64,000 nucleotides of DNA from Cellulomonas humilata (GCF_030814415.1 NZ_JAUSVB010000002.1:620001-684000), one strand, 5' to 3'. Shown: positions 10,360 through 19,523, numbered from the stretch's first letter. A program made the numbers and translations. The notes: generated from the letters alone by a model not told the origin.

Positions 10360-11316
10360 CGTGGTCGGTGAGGGTCGCCTAACTGCCACTCCGTCAGCAT
10401 CGTCGACGTCGTCGACGAGCAGGACGTCGTCGACCATGTCCGGGTGGGGGTCCTGCGGCGGTGCGGGCCGGCGCAGGAGCGGCTGCAGGGTGGCGGCGAC
10501 GGCGTACACCAGGATCGCCAGGACGACGATCGTGGCCCCGGGCGGGATGTCCTGCCAGTACGTGAGCACCAGCCCGGAGACGCTGACGACGACGCCGATC
10601 ACGCTGGCCAGCGTCATGGTGCGGCTGAACGAGCGGGCGAACAGCTGCGCGATGGCCACGGGCACGATCATCAGCGCGCTGACCAGCAGGAGGCCCACCA
10701 CGCGCATCGCGATGGTCACGGTGAGGGCGGCGATGGTCGCGACGAGCATCGAGAGCAGCCGCACGGGCAGCCCGCTGGCCCGGGCGAACTCCTCGTCGTG
10801 ACTGACGGCGAACAGGGCCGTGCGCAGGCCGACCCCGACGCCGAGCACCAGGACGGCCAGGGCGACGGTCCACCACAGGTCGGCGGTGGACACGGTCGAG
10901 ATGGAGCCGAACAGGTAGCTGATCAGGTTGGCGTTGGTGCCGCCCGCGAGCTTGATGAGCAGGACGCCGCCGGCGATGCCGCCGTAGAACATGAGCGCGA
11001 GGGCGAGGTCGCCGCTGGTCCGGCCGCGCTCGCGCACGAGCTCGATGACGATCGAGCCGACGACCGCCGCGATGACGGCGCCCGGAAGCGCGAGCGTGTC
11101 CTGCGGAACCAGGCCCGCCCAGCTGCCGACGAGCCAGCCGAGCGCGACGCCGGTGAGGGCGACGTGCCCGATGCCGTCGCCCAGGAGAGCCATCCGGCGC
11201 TGCACCAGGAACGTGCCGACGACCGGTGCGGCGGCCCCGACGAGCACCGCCGCGATGAGCGCGCGCTGCATGAGGGGAGAGCTGAGCAGCTCGACCACCT
11301 GGTCCCACGCGGTCAC
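10357..11316 (-). CDS. znuB: zinc/manganese ABC transporter permease
   Basis: 319 residues from GTG 11316, which overlaps the znuC stop in GTGA; longer upstream reading is a shadow. Eight or nine hydrophobic helices carry the ABC-3 family pattern, including the early RRMALLGDGIGH motif and the loop RASGLPVRLL that contacts the ATPase. A hydrophilic Asp-rich tail (about the last 35 residues) is unusual but could be a cytoplasmic metal-binding extension. It works with ZnuC and ZnuA for high-affinity zinc import. Confidence 0.9.
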   Translation of the reverse strand: MTAWDQVVELLSSPLMQRALIAAVLVGAAAPVVGTFLVQRRMALLGDGIGHVALTGVALGWLVGSWAGLVPQDTLALPGAVIAAVVGSIVIELVRERGRTSGDLALALMFYGGIAGGVLLIKLAGGTNANLISYLFGSISTVSTADLWWTVALAVLVLGVGVGLRTALFAVSHDEEFARASGLPVRLLSMLVATIAALTVTIAMRVVGLLLVSALMIVPVAIAQLFARSFSRTMTLASVIGVVVSVSGLVLTYWQDIPPGATIVVLAILVYAVAATLQPLLRRPAPPQDPHPDMVDDVLLVDDVDDADGVAVRRPSPTT

Positions 11317-12089
11317 GGGTTCACCTCCACGGACAGCGACGGTCCGGTCTGCGGCGGCTCCGGGTCGGGGTGCGCGTGCGTGTGGTCGTGCCACTGGCCG
11401 GCGTGCTCGCCGCGGGCGCGGGGCGGCGGGCCGTCGTGCGCGACGCGGCCGTGCCGCAGCACGATCGCGCGGTCGATCAGGGGCGAGAACGGGCCGAGCT
11501 CGTGCAGGATCACGACCACCGTGGTCCCCGCGTCGTGCAGGCGGCTGACGGTGTCGACGAACGTCGCCTGCGTCGGGATGTCGATGCCGGAGGTCGGCTC
11601 GTCGAGGACCAGCAGGTCGGGGTCGCGGACCAGGGCGCGGGCGATGAGCACGCGCTGCTGCTGGCCACCGGACATCTCCTGCACCCGCTGGAACGCCCGG
11701 TCGGCCAGGCCGACGTCGGCCAGCGCGGCGAGCGCGCGGCGCTTGTGACCACGCGGCGGCCGCAGCGTCCGGCCGTGCAGCAGCCCGGACGTCACCACCT
11801 CGTAGGCGGTCGCGGGGACGCCCGCGGCGGCAGGCAGCCGCTGCGGCACGTACCCGATCCGGTCCCAGGGGGCCGACGGGCCGAGCGGAGCACCGAACAG
11901 CCGCACGTCACCGGCGGTCCGGGTCACCACCCCGAGCAGCGAGCGCACGAGGGTCGACTTGCCCGAGCCGTTGGCGCCGAGCAGCGCCAGCACCTCACCG
12001 GCGGGCACGACGAGGTCGATGCCGTCGAGGATCGGCTGGCCGCCGAGCGTCACGCCGAGGCCGGTGGCCTCGATCACGGGGGTGCTCAC
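11313..12089 (-). CDS. znuC: zinc ABC transporter ATP-binding protein
   Basis: 258 residues from GTG 12089, overlapping the znuA stop by four bases. Walker A GANGSGKS lies at about residues 38-45, the signature MSGGQQQRV in the middle, and Walker B LLVLDEPTSGID after it, followed by the H-loop (ILHELG). A His-rich C-terminal tail (HDHTHAHPD) is consistent with a zinc transporter. It energises ZnuB. Confidence 0.92.
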   Translation of the reverse strand: MSTPVIEATGLGVTLGGQPILDGIDLVVPAGEVLALLGANGSGKSTLVRSLLGVVTRTAGDVRLFGAPLGPSAPWDRIGYVPQRLPAAAGVPATAYEVVTSGLLHGRTLRPPRGHKRRALAALADVGLADRAFQRVQEMSGGQQQRVLIARALVRDPDLLVLDEPTSGIDIPTQATFVDTVSRLHDAGTTVVVILHELGPFSPLIDRAIVLRHGRVAHDGPPPRARGEHAGQWHDHTHAHPDPEPPQTGPSLSVEVNP

Positions 12090-13003
12090 GAGCAGGACAA
12101 TGCCATGCGCAGGGCGTCGAGGTTGGCCTGCGCGATCGTGAAGTAGTCGGTGTCGGGGTCTGCCAGACCCTCGATCGGGTCGAGCACGGCGGCCTCGACG
12201 CCGAGGTCGGCGGCCAGGGTCTCGGCCACCTTGGGGCTGACCAGCGTCTCGAAGAAGATCGTCGTGACGCCTTCGTCGCGCACGATCTTCTCGACCGCGG
12301 CCAGCCGGGCGGGTGAGGGTTCGGCCTCGGGGTCGATGCCGGAGATGCCGACCTGGTGCAGGTCGTAGCGATCGGCCAGGTAGCCGAACGCCTCGTGCGA
12401 CGTGACGAAGGTCCGGGAGTCGCACTGCTCCAGGCCGGTGGCGTAGGCGGCGTCGAGGTCCTCGAAGCGCTGGGTCAGCGCGGCGGCGTTGGCCGCGAAC
12501 GTCTCGGCGCCGTCGGGGTCGATCTCGGTGAGCGTGTCGGCGACGTCCTGGACGACCGACGGCATCCGGCTCGGGTCGAGCCAGAAGTGGGGGTCGACGT
12601 CGCCGTGATCGTGCTCCTCGTGCTCCTCCGCGGACTCGTCCTCGTGCTCCTCCGGTCGCAGCGTCGCCTCGGTCGCCGCATCCACGACGTGCGCCGGCGA
12701 GGTCTGGGCGATCGCGTCGTCGACCGCAGCCTGGAAGCCGGACAGGTAGACCACGAGGTCGGCGCCGTCGATCCGGGAGACCTGGGCGGGGGAGAGCTCG
12801 ACGTCGTGCGGCTCGGCGCCGGGAGGCGTCAACGACCGGACGCTCACCCGGTCGCCGCCCACCTGCTCGGCCACGAACTGGAGGGGGTAGAACGAGGCCA
12901 TGACGTCGACGGTCCCGTCGTCGGCACCCGACGCGCTCGCGCAGCCGGTCAGCACCAGCGGGAGAGCGGCGAGGACGGCGAGGTGGCGACGCGGGATGGA
13001 CAT
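12086..13003 (-). CDS. znuA: zinc ABC transporter substrate-binding lipoprotein
   Basis: 305 residues from ATG 13003. An in-frame ATG at 13012 exists, but it lies inside the apparent -10 box, so 13003 is preferred as a leaderless start. The signal peptide ends in lipobox LTGC (Cys21). The cluster A-I fold is indicated by the GAEPHDVELSP metal-ligand region, the charged His-rich loop (EEHEDESAEEHEEHDHGDVDPHFW) and later ligands TSHEAFGY and FFETLVSP. The His-rich loop is typical of zinc rather than manganese carriers. First gene of znuACB. Confidence 0.93.
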   Translation of the reverse strand: MSIPRRHLAVLAALPLVLTGCASASGADDGTVDVMASFYPLQFVAEQVGGDRVSVRSLTPPGAEPHDVELSPAQVSRIDGADLVVYLSGFQAAVDDAIAQTSPAHVVDAATEATLRPEEHEDESAEEHEEHDHGDVDPHFWLDPSRMPSVVQDVADTLTEIDPDGAETFAANAAALTQRFEDLDAAYATGLEQCDSRTFVTSHEAFGYLADRYDLHQVGISGIDPEAEPSPARLAAVEKIVRDEGVTTIFFETLVSPKVAETLAADLGVEAAVLDPIEGLADPDTDYFTIAQANLDALRMALSCS

Positions 13004-13017
13004 GACGATCATTCTCA
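13003..13017 (-). promoter_or_regulatory. Zur-like box on the znuA start
   Basis: TGACGATCATTCTCA (plus-strand reading) matches 12 of 15 positions of the palindromic actinobacterial Zur consensus TGAAAATCATTTTCA. It covers the -10 box and the start codon, so a bound repressor would block transcription directly. Confidence 0.65.
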
Positions 13018-13039
13018 GTTAGACGAGAACGGTTGTCAA
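13011..13039 (-). promoter_or_regulatory. znuA promoter
   Basis: On the minus strand, a perfect -35 TTGACA (13039-13034) is separated by 17 bases from GAGAAT (13016-13011), placing the transcription start at about the A of ATG 13003. Confidence 0.6.
13024..13038 (-). promoter_or_regulatory. second, weaker Zur-like box
   Basis: TGACAACCGTTCTCG on the minus strand matches 10 of 15 consensus positions, overlaps the -35 box and is centred 21 bp (two helical turns) from the first box. Confidence 0.45.
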
Positions 13040-13176
13040 AACGCGTCGCGTCGCTGACCGGTAGCCTGGCTGCTCAACCTCTGTTCCCCTCTGTCTTCAC
13101 CGGGGCGCGCCCGGCGCCGCGGTCCACCCGTCCGCGACACCCAGCCGCGGACGCCACCACCCTGGAGTGATCGATC

Positions 13177-14562
13177 GTGGCTGCACCCTCCCGCCTGGAC
13201 TCCGTCGTCTCCCTCGCCAAGCGGCGCGGGTTCGTCTTCCCGAGCGGTGAGATCTACGGCGGTACCCGCTCCGCGTGGGACTACGGACCGCTCGGCGTGG
13301 AGCTCAAGGAGAACATCAAGCGCCAGTGGTGGCGCACGATGGTCACCAGCCGCGACGACATCGTCGGCCTCGACTCCTCGGTGATCCTTCCGCGGCAGGT
13401 CTGGGTCGCCTCCGGCCACGTCGGCGTCTTCACCGATCCGCTGACCGAGTGCCTCTCCTGCCACAAGCGGTTCCGCGAGGACCACATGCTGGAGGAGTTC
13501 GAGGAGAAGAAGGGCCGCGTCCCCGAGCACGGCCTGGCGGACATCGCGTGCCCGAACTGCGGCACCCGCGGCCAGTGGACCGAGCCCCGCGACTTCAACA
13601 TGATGCTCAAGACCTACCTCGGCCCCGTCGAGGACGAGTCCGGCCTGCACTACCTGCGGCCCGAGACCGCGCAGGGCATCTTCGTGAACTTCGCCAACGT
13701 GAGCACCACGTCGCGCAAGAAGCCGCCGTTCGGCATCGGCCAGATCGGCAAGTCGTTCCGCAACGAGATCACGCCTGGCAACTTCATCTTCCGCACGCGC
13801 GAGTTCGAGCAGATGGAGATGGAGTTCTTCGTCGAGCCCGGCACCGACGAGACGTGGCACCAGTACTGGATCGACCAGCGCACCGACTGGTACGTGGATC
13901 TCGGCATCGCCCGCGAGAACCTGCGGCACTACGAGCACCCGGCCGAGAAGCTGTCGCACTACTCCAAGCGCACCGTCGACATCGAGTACCGGTTCCAGTT
14001 CCAGGGCAGCGAGTGGGGCGAGCTCGAGGGCATCGCCAACCGCACGGACTTCGACCTCAAGACGCACACCGAGCACTCCGGCCAGGACCTGTCGTACTTC
14101 GACCAGGCGACCAACACCCGGTACGTGCCCTACGTCATCGAGCCCGCGGCCGGCCTGACCCGCTCGCTCATGGCGTTCCTCGTCGAGTCGTACACCGAGG
14201 ACGAGGCGCCCAACACCAAGGGTGGCGTCGACGTCCGCACCGTGCTCAAGCTCGACCCGCGCCTCGCGCCCGTCAAGGCCGCGGTGCTGCCGCTGTCCCG
14301 CAACGAGTCCCTGTCGCCGAAGGCCCGTGACCTCGCCGCCGAGCTCCGCAAGAACTGGAACGTCGACTTCGACGACGCCGGCGCCATCGGCCGTCGTTAC
14401 CGCCGCCAGGACGAGATCGGTACGCCGTTCTGCATCACGGTCGACTTCGACACGCTCGACGACCAGGCCGTCACCATCCGGCACCGCGACGACATGACGC
14501 AGGAGCGCGTCGCCCTGGACAAGGTCGTCGGCTACCTGGCGCAGCACCTCGTCGGCGCCTGA
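13177..14562 (+). CDS. glyS: glycyl-tRNA synthetase, dimeric alpha2 type
   Basis: 461 residues from GTG 13177, with GGAG upstream. Charges tRNA-Gly. Class II motifs are visible: [18 protein letters not shown] near the start, the [25 protein letters not shown] motif 2 region, and motif 3 near PAAGLTRS, with a C-terminal anticodon-binding domain. Paired cysteines (CLSCHKRF and CPNCG) form the family's insertion. Divergent from znuA. Confidence 0.97.
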   Translation: MAAPSRLDSVVSLAKRRGFVFPSGEIYGGTRSAWDYGPLGVELKENIKRQWWRTMVTSRDDIVGLDSSVILPRQVWVASGHVGVFTDPLTECLSCHKRFREDHMLEEFEEKKGRVPEHGLADIACPNCGTRGQWTEPRDFNMMLKTYLGPVEDESGLHYLRPETAQGIFVNFANVSTTSRKKPPFGIGQIGKSFRNEITPGNFIFRTREFEQMEMEFFVEPGTDETWHQYWIDQRTDWYVDLGIARENLRHYEHPAEKLSHYSKRTVDIEYRFQFQGSEWGELEGIANRTDFDLKTHTEHSGQDLSYFDQATNTRYVPYVIEPAAGLTRSLMAFLVESYTEDEAPNTKGGVDVRTVLKLDPRLAPVKAAVLPLSRNESLSPKARDLAAELRKNWNVDFDDAGAIGRRYRRQDEIGTPFCITVDFDTLDDQAVTIRHRDDMTQERVALDKVVGYLAQHLVGA

Positions 14563-14575
14563 CCCGACCGACACC

Positions 14576-14605
14576 GCAGGCCCGGAGCGCACGCTCCGGG
14601 CCTGC
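14576..14605 (+). terminator. glyS terminator
   Basis: GCAGGCCCGGAGC pairs perfectly with GCTCCGGGCCTGC around GCAC, starting 13 bases after the glyS stop. No U-tract follows, which is common in high-GC actinobacteria. Confidence 0.75.
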
Positions 14606-14612
14606 CGTGCGC

Positions 14613-14634
14613 CGGGATGACATCCGTCATCCCG
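14613..14634 (+). promoter_or_regulatory. inverted repeat, possible response-regulator operator
   Basis: CGGGATGAC-ATCC-GTCATCCCG is a perfect 9-4-9 inverted repeat about 43 bases upstream of the -10 of the ABC exporter/two-component operon. Position and symmetry suit autoregulation by the DesR-type regulator encoded at 17650. Confidence 0.5.
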
Positions 14635-14676
14635 AGGTGGTGACGGGCGACGGGGGAGCCGGCTCGCCGCGCCGGT

Positions 14677-14682
14677 CAGGAT
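14677..14682 (+). promoter_or_regulatory. -10 CAGGAT; leaderless start of the ABC exporter operon
   Basis: CAGGAT ends six bases before ATG 14689, with no recognisable -35, as expected for an activator-dependent promoter. Confidence 0.4.
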
Positions 14683-14688
14683 CGAGCC

Positions 14689-15645
14689 ATGACCTTCACC
14701 GACACCCTCCCCACACCGGCTCAGGCCGGACCGGGCCCGCTGGCGATCGACCTGCGGGGCCTGCACAAGTCCTTCGGCAGCGTCCGCGCCGTCGACGGGA
14801 TCGACCTGGCGATCACGCCCGGCGAGGTCGTCGCGTTCCTCGGTCCCAACGGGGCCGGCAAGACCACGACGATCGACATGCTGCTGGGCCTGGCCCGTCC
14901 GGACGCCGGCTCGGTGTCCGTGCTCGGGCTCGACCCGAACCGCGCGATCGCCGAGGGCCGGGTCTCGGCCGTCATGCAGAGCGGCGGCCTGCTCAAGGAC
15001 CTCACGGTCGGCGAGACCGTCGAGCTGACGGCGTCGTTCTTCCGCGCGTCGCGCTCCGCGGGCGAGGTGCTCGCCCGCGCGGGCATCGCCGACATCGCCG
15101 ACCGCAAGGTGGGCACGTGCTCGGGCGGTCAGCAGCAGCGGCTCCGGTTCGCGCTCGCCCTGCTGCCGGACCCGGACGTGATCGTGCTCGACGAGCCGAC
15201 GACCGGCATGGACGTGGAAGGGCGCCGCGACTTCTGGACCGCCCTGCGGGCCGACGCCTCGCGCGGCCGGACGATCCTGTTCGCCACGCACTACCTCGAG
15301 GAGGCCGACGCCTACGCCGACCGGATCGTGCTGGTCAGCCACGGGCGGATCGTCGCCGACGGATCGGCGGCGCAGGTGAAGAACCTCGCGTCGGGCCGGC
15401 TGGTCACCGCCACGCTGCCCGACGTCACCGCCGCGCAGACGACGGACCTCGAGGCGATCCCGGGCGTCCAGTCGGTCGAGCTGCGTCGCGACCGGCTGCT
15501 GGTGCGGACCTCCGACTCCGACGGCGTCGCCCGTCACCTGCTCACCGCGACCGCGGCGAGCGACATCGAGATCACCGCCCGCGGGCTCGAGGACGCGTTC
15601 CTCGCCCTGACGGGCGACCACGACACCACCGGGAGCCCCGCATGA
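14689..15645 (+). CDS. ABC exporter ATP-binding protein
   Basis: 318 residues. Walker A GPNGAGKTT at 52-60, signature CSGGQQQRL (a Cys in the usual Leu position), Walker B VIVLDEPTTGMD and the switch His in FATHYLEEAD. The C-terminal extension matches DrrA/CcmA-type exporters. Followed with ATGA overlap by its permease and then by a sensor kinase and regulator, so it probably exports a membrane-active compound or a lipid in response to envelope stress. Confidence 0.9.
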   Translation: MTFTDTLPTPAQAGPGPLAIDLRGLHKSFGSVRAVDGIDLAITPGEVVAFLGPNGAGKTTTIDMLLGLARPDAGSVSVLGLDPNRAIAEGRVSAVMQSGGLLKDLTVGETVELTASFFRASRSAGEVLARAGIADIADRKVGTCSGGQQQRLRFALALLPDPDVIVLDEPTTGMDVEGRRDFWTALRADASRGRTILFATHYLEEADAYADRIVLVSHGRIVADGSAAQVKNLASGRLVTATLPDVTAAQTTDLEAIPGVQSVELRRDRLLVRTSDSDGVARHLLTATAASDIEITARGLEDAFLALTGDHDTTGSPA

Positions 15646-16433
15646 GCACCGTCGTCGCCACCACACCGGCCCGCACTGCCGACCGGACGCCCCGCACCGG
15701 CCTGCTCAACGGTCCGTTCCTCGCGATCGAGCTGCGCCGCCTGCTGCGCAACCGCCGGACGGTCATCTTCACGCTGATCATGCCGCCGGCGTTCTTCCTC
15801 ATCTTCGGCACGGCGGAGGCGTACAAGACGCAGTCCGTCGGCAACGGCAACGTCACCGCGTTCATCATGGTCTCGATGGCTCTGTACGGCGCCATGCTCG
15901 CCACCACGAGCGGCGGTGCGAGCGTCTCCGTCGAGCGCTCGCAGGGCTGGACCCGGCAGCTGCGGCTCACGCCCCTGCGACCCGCGACGTACGTCTTCAC
16001 CAAGGTGCTCGTCGCGATGGTCATGGGGCTCGCCGCCGTCGTGGTGGTCGCGATCGTGGGCCTGATCAGCGGTGCGACGGGCGACGCCGGTGCGATCGCA
16101 GCCTCTCTCGGGCTCGCGTGGGTCGGCTCCGTGGTCTTCGCCGCGTTCGGGCTCTTCATGGGGTACCTGCTGCCGGCGGAGAACGTCATGCAGGTCCTCG
16201 GTCCGGTGCTCGCGCTGCTCGCGTTCGCCGGTGGGCTGTTCGTGCCGCTCGGGGACGGGCTCTTCGCCGACATCGCCAAGGTGGTCCCGACGTACGGGCT
16301 CGCCGAGATCGTGCGGGCTCCGCTCACCGGCGACGCGCCGAGCATCTGGGCCGTCGTCAACGTGGTCGGCTGGGCCGCCGTGTTCGTCGGCGGCGCGGCC
16401 TGGCGGTTCCGTCGGGACACGGCGCGCGTGTGA
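15642..16433 (+). CDS. ABC-2 type exporter permease
   Basis: 263 residues from ATG 15642. A hydrophilic N-terminus is followed by six hydrophobic helices. The arrangement (ELRRLLRNRRTVIFTLIMP then EAYKTQSVGNGN and SQGWTRQLRLTPL) is that of ABC-2 permeases. Partner of the preceding ATPase. The frame is open far upstream, but that is shadow of the ATPase gene. Confidence 0.88.
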   Translation: MSTVVATTPARTADRTPRTGLLNGPFLAIELRRLLRNRRTVIFTLIMPPAFFLIFGTAEAYKTQSVGNGNVTAFIMVSMALYGAMLATTSGGASVSVERSQGWTRQLRLTPLRPATYVFTKVLVAMVMGLAAVVVVAIVGLISGATGDAGAIAASLGLAWVGSVVFAAFGLFMGYLLPAENVMQVLGPVLALLAFAGGLFVPLGDGLFADIAKVVPTYGLAEIVRAPLTGDAPSIWAVVNVVGWAAVFVGGAAWRFRRDTARV

Positions 16434-16473
16434 CCGGTGCTCCGGCCGACGGCCCGGTCGACCGTGGCCCGGC

Positions 16474-16479
16474 TAGCGT
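16474..16479 (+). promoter_or_regulatory. possible internal -10 TAGCGT before the sensor kinase
   Basis: TAGCGT ends seven bases before GTG 16487, supporting this start over the earlier GTG at 16430. Confidence 0.35.
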
Positions 16480-16486
16480 GGGCGCC

Positions 16487-17653
16487 GTGAGGACGGACCG
16501 CGACGCAAGGCCGGGCGGCGGGCCCCCGTGGGGCGACGACGGACTGTCCCGGCCGCGGACACGACGGGTCATGCGCGTCGTCGGCCCCGTCCTCGGCATC
16601 GTCTGGGCGGTGTTCCTGCTGCAGCCGTGGCAGGCGGCCTGGGCCGCGCCGCACGGCATCGAGCGGACGCTCTCCCTCGTCGCGATCGCGGGGCTGGCGG
16701 TGAGCTTCGCGTGGGTCGTCCTCACGCGTGCGGGGCCGCACGGCAGCCGCCTCCCCGACCCGAGGACCGGGTTCGTGCTCGCGGGCCAGGTCGTCCTCGT
16801 CGGCGTGTCGACCCTCGCGGCGGGGGAGGAGGGCCTGGTCGGCCTCGTGTTCGTGTGCGTCTCCGCGATCTTCCTGATGCGGGACCCGCGGGCGCTGCTG
16901 GTCGCCGTCTTTGCCTCCGTCGTCATCGTCGTGCTGCCGCGGATCGTGCCCGGCTGGGAGCCGATCGACGACCTCGTGATCTCGGTGGTCCTCGCGTCGG
17001 TCGCCGTCTTCGGGTTCACGCAGCTCGTGCTCCGCAACCGCCAGCTCCAGCTCGCGCAGGACGAGGTCGCCGTCCTCGCGATCGAGCGGGAGCGCGAGCG
17101 GATCGCCCGCGACATCCACGACATCCTCGGGCACAGCCTGACCGTCATCTCGGTCAAGGCGGAGCTCGCCGGCAAGCTCGTGGACCTCGATCCGGAACGT
17201 GCGAAGGCGGAGATGGCGGACGTGCAGGCGCTGGCCCGCGCGGCGCTCGCGGACGTCCGCGGGACGGTGTCGGCGACCCGCGCCGTGACGCTCGCCGGCG
17301 AGCTGGCAGGCGCGCGACAGGCCTTCGACTCGGCCGGCGTCGAGGCCGACGTGCCCGGCACGGTCGACCAGGTGCCCGACGAGCTGCGCGAGCTGTTCGC
17401 GTGGGCGGTCCGGGAGGGCACGACGAACGTCCTGCGGCACGCGGCGGCCACGCGGGTGCAGGTGACGATGACGGGGGACACGCTCGTGGTGGACGACGAC
17501 GGCGACGGTCCGGCCGCGGCCGACCTCATCGCCGGCAACGGGCTGCGGGGACTCTCGGAGCGCGCTCGTCAGGTCGGGGCCCGTGTCGCGGTCTCCCCGA
17601 GCCCGCTGGGCGGCTACCGGCTGCTCGTGACGACGACCGGAGCGACGCGATGA
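16487..17653 (+). CDS. DesK-type sensor histidine kinase
   Basis: 388 residues from GTG 16487. Residues about 29-182 hold five or six helices (no large extracellular domain, so it senses in or at the membrane). HisKA_3 follows with ARDIHDILGH; the phosphoacceptor is His211. The HATPase_c domain contains REGTTNVLRHA and NGLRGLSER. Paired with the regulator overlapping its stop and the ABC exporter before it, the usual DesKR-exporter arrangement. Confidence 0.88.
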   Translation: MRTDRDARPGGGPPWGDDGLSRPRTRRVMRVVGPVLGIVWAVFLLQPWQAAWAAPHGIERTLSLVAIAGLAVSFAWVVLTRAGPHGSRLPDPRTGFVLAGQVVLVGVSTLAAGEEGLVGLVFVCVSAIFLMRDPRALLVAVFASVVIVVLPRIVPGWEPIDDLVISVVLASVAVFGFTQLVLRNRQLQLAQDEVAVLAIERERERIARDIHDILGHSLTVISVKAELAGKLVDLDPERAKAEMADVQALARAALADVRGTVSATRAVTLAGELAGARQAFDSAGVEADVPGTVDQVPDELRELFAWAVREGTTNVLRHAAATRVQVTMTGDTLVVDDDGDGPAAADLIAGNGLRGLSERARQVGARVAVSPSPLGGYRLLVTTTGATR

Positions 17654-18261
17654 TCCGCCTCCTGCTCGCCGACGACCAGGCCCTGGTGCGGGGTGCGCTC
17701 GCCGCGCTGCTGGACCTCGAGGCCGACCTCGCCGTCGTGGCCCAGGTGGGACGCGGCGACGAGGTCGTCGACGCCGCCCGGGCGAGCGCCGCCGACGTGG
17801 CCCTGCTCGACGTGGAGATGCCGGGGCTGGACGGCATCGCGGCGGCCGCTGCGCTCAGGGCGGCGTACCCGGCGTGCCGGTCGCTCGTCGTCACCACGTT
17901 CGGCCGTCCCGGCTACCTGCGTCGCGCGCTCGATGCCGGGGCCAGCGGGTTCGTCGTCAAGGACACGCCCGCCGAGCAGCTGGCCGACGCCGTGCGCCGC
18001 GTGCACCGCGGTCTGCGCGTGGTCGACCCGGACCTGGCCGTCGAGTCCTTGGCCGTGGGGAGCAGCCCGCTGACCGAGCGCGAGCGGGACGTCCTGGTCG
18101 CCGCCGCGGGTGGCGGGACCGTCGCGGACATCGCCCGGGAGACGTTCCTGTCCGAGGGGACGGTGCGCAACTACCTGTCCGCCGCGATGGGAAAAACAGG
18201 CGCCCGGACGCGTGCCGAGGCGGTCCGGCTGGCGCAGGAGAACGGCTGGTTGCTCGGCTGA
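17650..18261 (+). CDS. NarL/DesR-type response regulator
   Basis: 203 residues. Receiver domain with DDQ at residues 8-10, phosphoacceptor Asp54 in LLDVEMPGLDG and Lys near VVKDTPAEQL. A LuxR-type helix-turn-helix occupies about 140-203 (LTERERDVLVAAAGGGTVADIA and FLSEGTVRNYLSAAMGKTGA). ATG 17650 overlaps the kinase stop. Likely target: the inverted repeat at 14613-14634. Confidence 0.9.
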   Translation: MIRLLLADDQALVRGALAALLDLEADLAVVAQVGRGDEVVDAARASAADVALLDVEMPGLDGIAAAAALRAAYPACRSLVVTTFGRPGYLRRALDAGASGFVVKDTPAEQLADAVRRVHRGLRVVDPDLAVESLAVGSSPLTERERDVLVAAAGGGTVADIARETFLSEGTVRNYLSAAMGKTGARTRAEAVRLAQENGWLLG

Positions 18262-18263
18262 GG

Positions 18264-18269
18264 GAGAAT
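18264..18269 (+). promoter_or_regulatory. possible -10 GAGAAT before dusB
   Basis: GAGAAT ends six bases before ATG 18276. AGGGAG in the same bases could be a ribosome-binding site. Confidence 0.3.
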
Positions 18270-18275
18270 GGGTCC

Positions 18276-19460
18276 ATGACCATGACGACTTCTGCGGTTC
18301 CGGCGCGCCCGGGCGCCGTGCTTCCGCCGCTGCGCATCGGTCCGCTGACCATCGACACGCCGGTCGTCCTGGCGCCCATGGCCGGGGTCACCAACGCCGC
18401 GTTCCGACGCCTGTGCCGCGAGTCCGGCGCCGGCCTGTACGTCGCCGAGATGGTCACGTCCCGCGCGCTGGTCGAGCGCGGCGAGGAGTCGATGCGGATC
18501 ATCTCGCACGAGCCCGACGAGCGGCCGCGCTCCGTGCAGGTGTACGGCGTGGACCCCGCAACGGTCGGCGCCGCGGTCCGGCTCATCGCGAGCGAGGACC
18601 GCGCCGACCACGTCGACCTCAACTTCGGCTGCCCGGTGCCCAAGGTCACGCGCCGCGGCGGGGGAGCGGTGCTGCCCTGGAAGCGGGACCTGTTCCGGGC
18701 CATCATCACGGCCGCCGTCGACGCCGCCCGTCCCTACGGCATCCCGGTCACGGTGAAGATGCGCAAGGGCATCGACGACGACCACCTGACCTACCTCGAA
18801 GCCGGGCTGGTCGCGCAGGAGGTCGGGGTCGCCGCGGTCTCGCTGCACGCCCGCACCGCCGCCGACTACTACTCCGGCACCGCCGACTGGGACGCGATCG
18901 CGCAGCTCAAGGCCGCCGTGACCGACATCCCGGTGCTGGGCAACGGGGACATCTGGTCCGCTGAGGACGCCCTCGAGATGGTCGCGCAGACCGGGTGCGA
19001 CGGCGTCGTCGTCGGCCGCGGCTGCCAGGGACGGCCGTGGCTGTTCGCCGACCTCGCCGCCGCGTTCGCGGGGTCCGACGAGCGGATCCGCCCCGGCCTC
19101 GGGTACGTCGCGACGATCGTGCGCCGCCACGCCGAGCTGATGGTCGAGCACTTCGGCGACGAGGGCAAGGCGCTGCGCGAGATGCGCAAGCACATGGCCT
19201 GGTACTTCAAGGGCTACATCGTCGGCGGGGAGACCCGGGCCGCCCTCGGGCTCGTGTCGACGATGGCCGAGCTGGACGAGCGCCTCGCCCGGCTCGACCT
19301 GGACCAGGGCTACCCCGGGGCCGGTGCCGAGGGGCAGCGCGGCCGTGCCGGGTCACCCAAGCGCCCGCTGCTCCCGTACGGCTGGCTGGACTCGCGCGAC
19401 CTGTCCCCGGAGTTCGCGAAGGCCCTGCACGAGGCCGAGCTGAGCGTCTCGGGCGGCTGA
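18276..19460 (+). CDS. dusB: tRNA-dihydrouridine synthase
   Basis: 394 residues. FMN-dependent reduction of uridine in tRNA D-loops. The TIM barrel starts at LPPLRIGPLTIDTPVVLAPM. The catalytic Cys lies in LNFGCPVPKV, with VTVKMRKG and GNGDIWSAEDAL as FMN/phosphate motifs, and KHMAWYFKG in the helical C-terminal domain. Start ATG 18276; the frame is open upstream as a shadow of the regulator gene. Confidence 0.95.
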   Translation: MTMTTSAVPARPGAVLPPLRIGPLTIDTPVVLAPMAGVTNAAFRRLCRESGAGLYVAEMVTSRALVERGEESMRIISHEPDERPRSVQVYGVDPATVGAAVRLIASEDRADHVDLNFGCPVPKVTRRGGGAVLPWKRDLFRAIITAAVDAARPYGIPVTVKMRKGIDDDHLTYLEAGLVAQEVGVAAVSLHARTAADYYSGTADWDAIAQLKAAVTDIPVLGNGDIWSAEDALEMVAQTGCDGVVVGRGCQGRPWLFADLAAAFAGSDERIRPGLGYVATIVRRHAELMVEHFGDEGKALREMRKHMAWYFKGYIVGGETRAALGLVSTMAELDERLARLDLDQGYPGAGAEGQRGRAGSPKRPLLPYGWLDSRDLSPEFAKALHEAELSVSGG

Positions 19461-19473
19461 CCCCCGCCGAGCA

Positions 19474-19517
19474 AGCCATGCGTGCCGCCATGCCGTCCTT
19501 TCACGGCACTCATGGCT
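19474..19517. terminator. nested hairpins between convergent dusB and the sugar kinase
   Basis: Outer AGCCATG (19474-19480) pairs with CATGGCT (19511-19517); inner TGCCGT (19491-19496) pairs with ACGGCA (19503-19508) around CCTTTC. The site can serve both strands. Confidence 0.5.
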
Positions 19518-19523
19518 CGTTCG

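Noticed and set aside
13036..15666. Antisense ORF of 876 codons opposite glyS and the ABC exporter ATPase.
   Set aside because: Composition is that of a codon-bias shadow, and it crosses a terminator.
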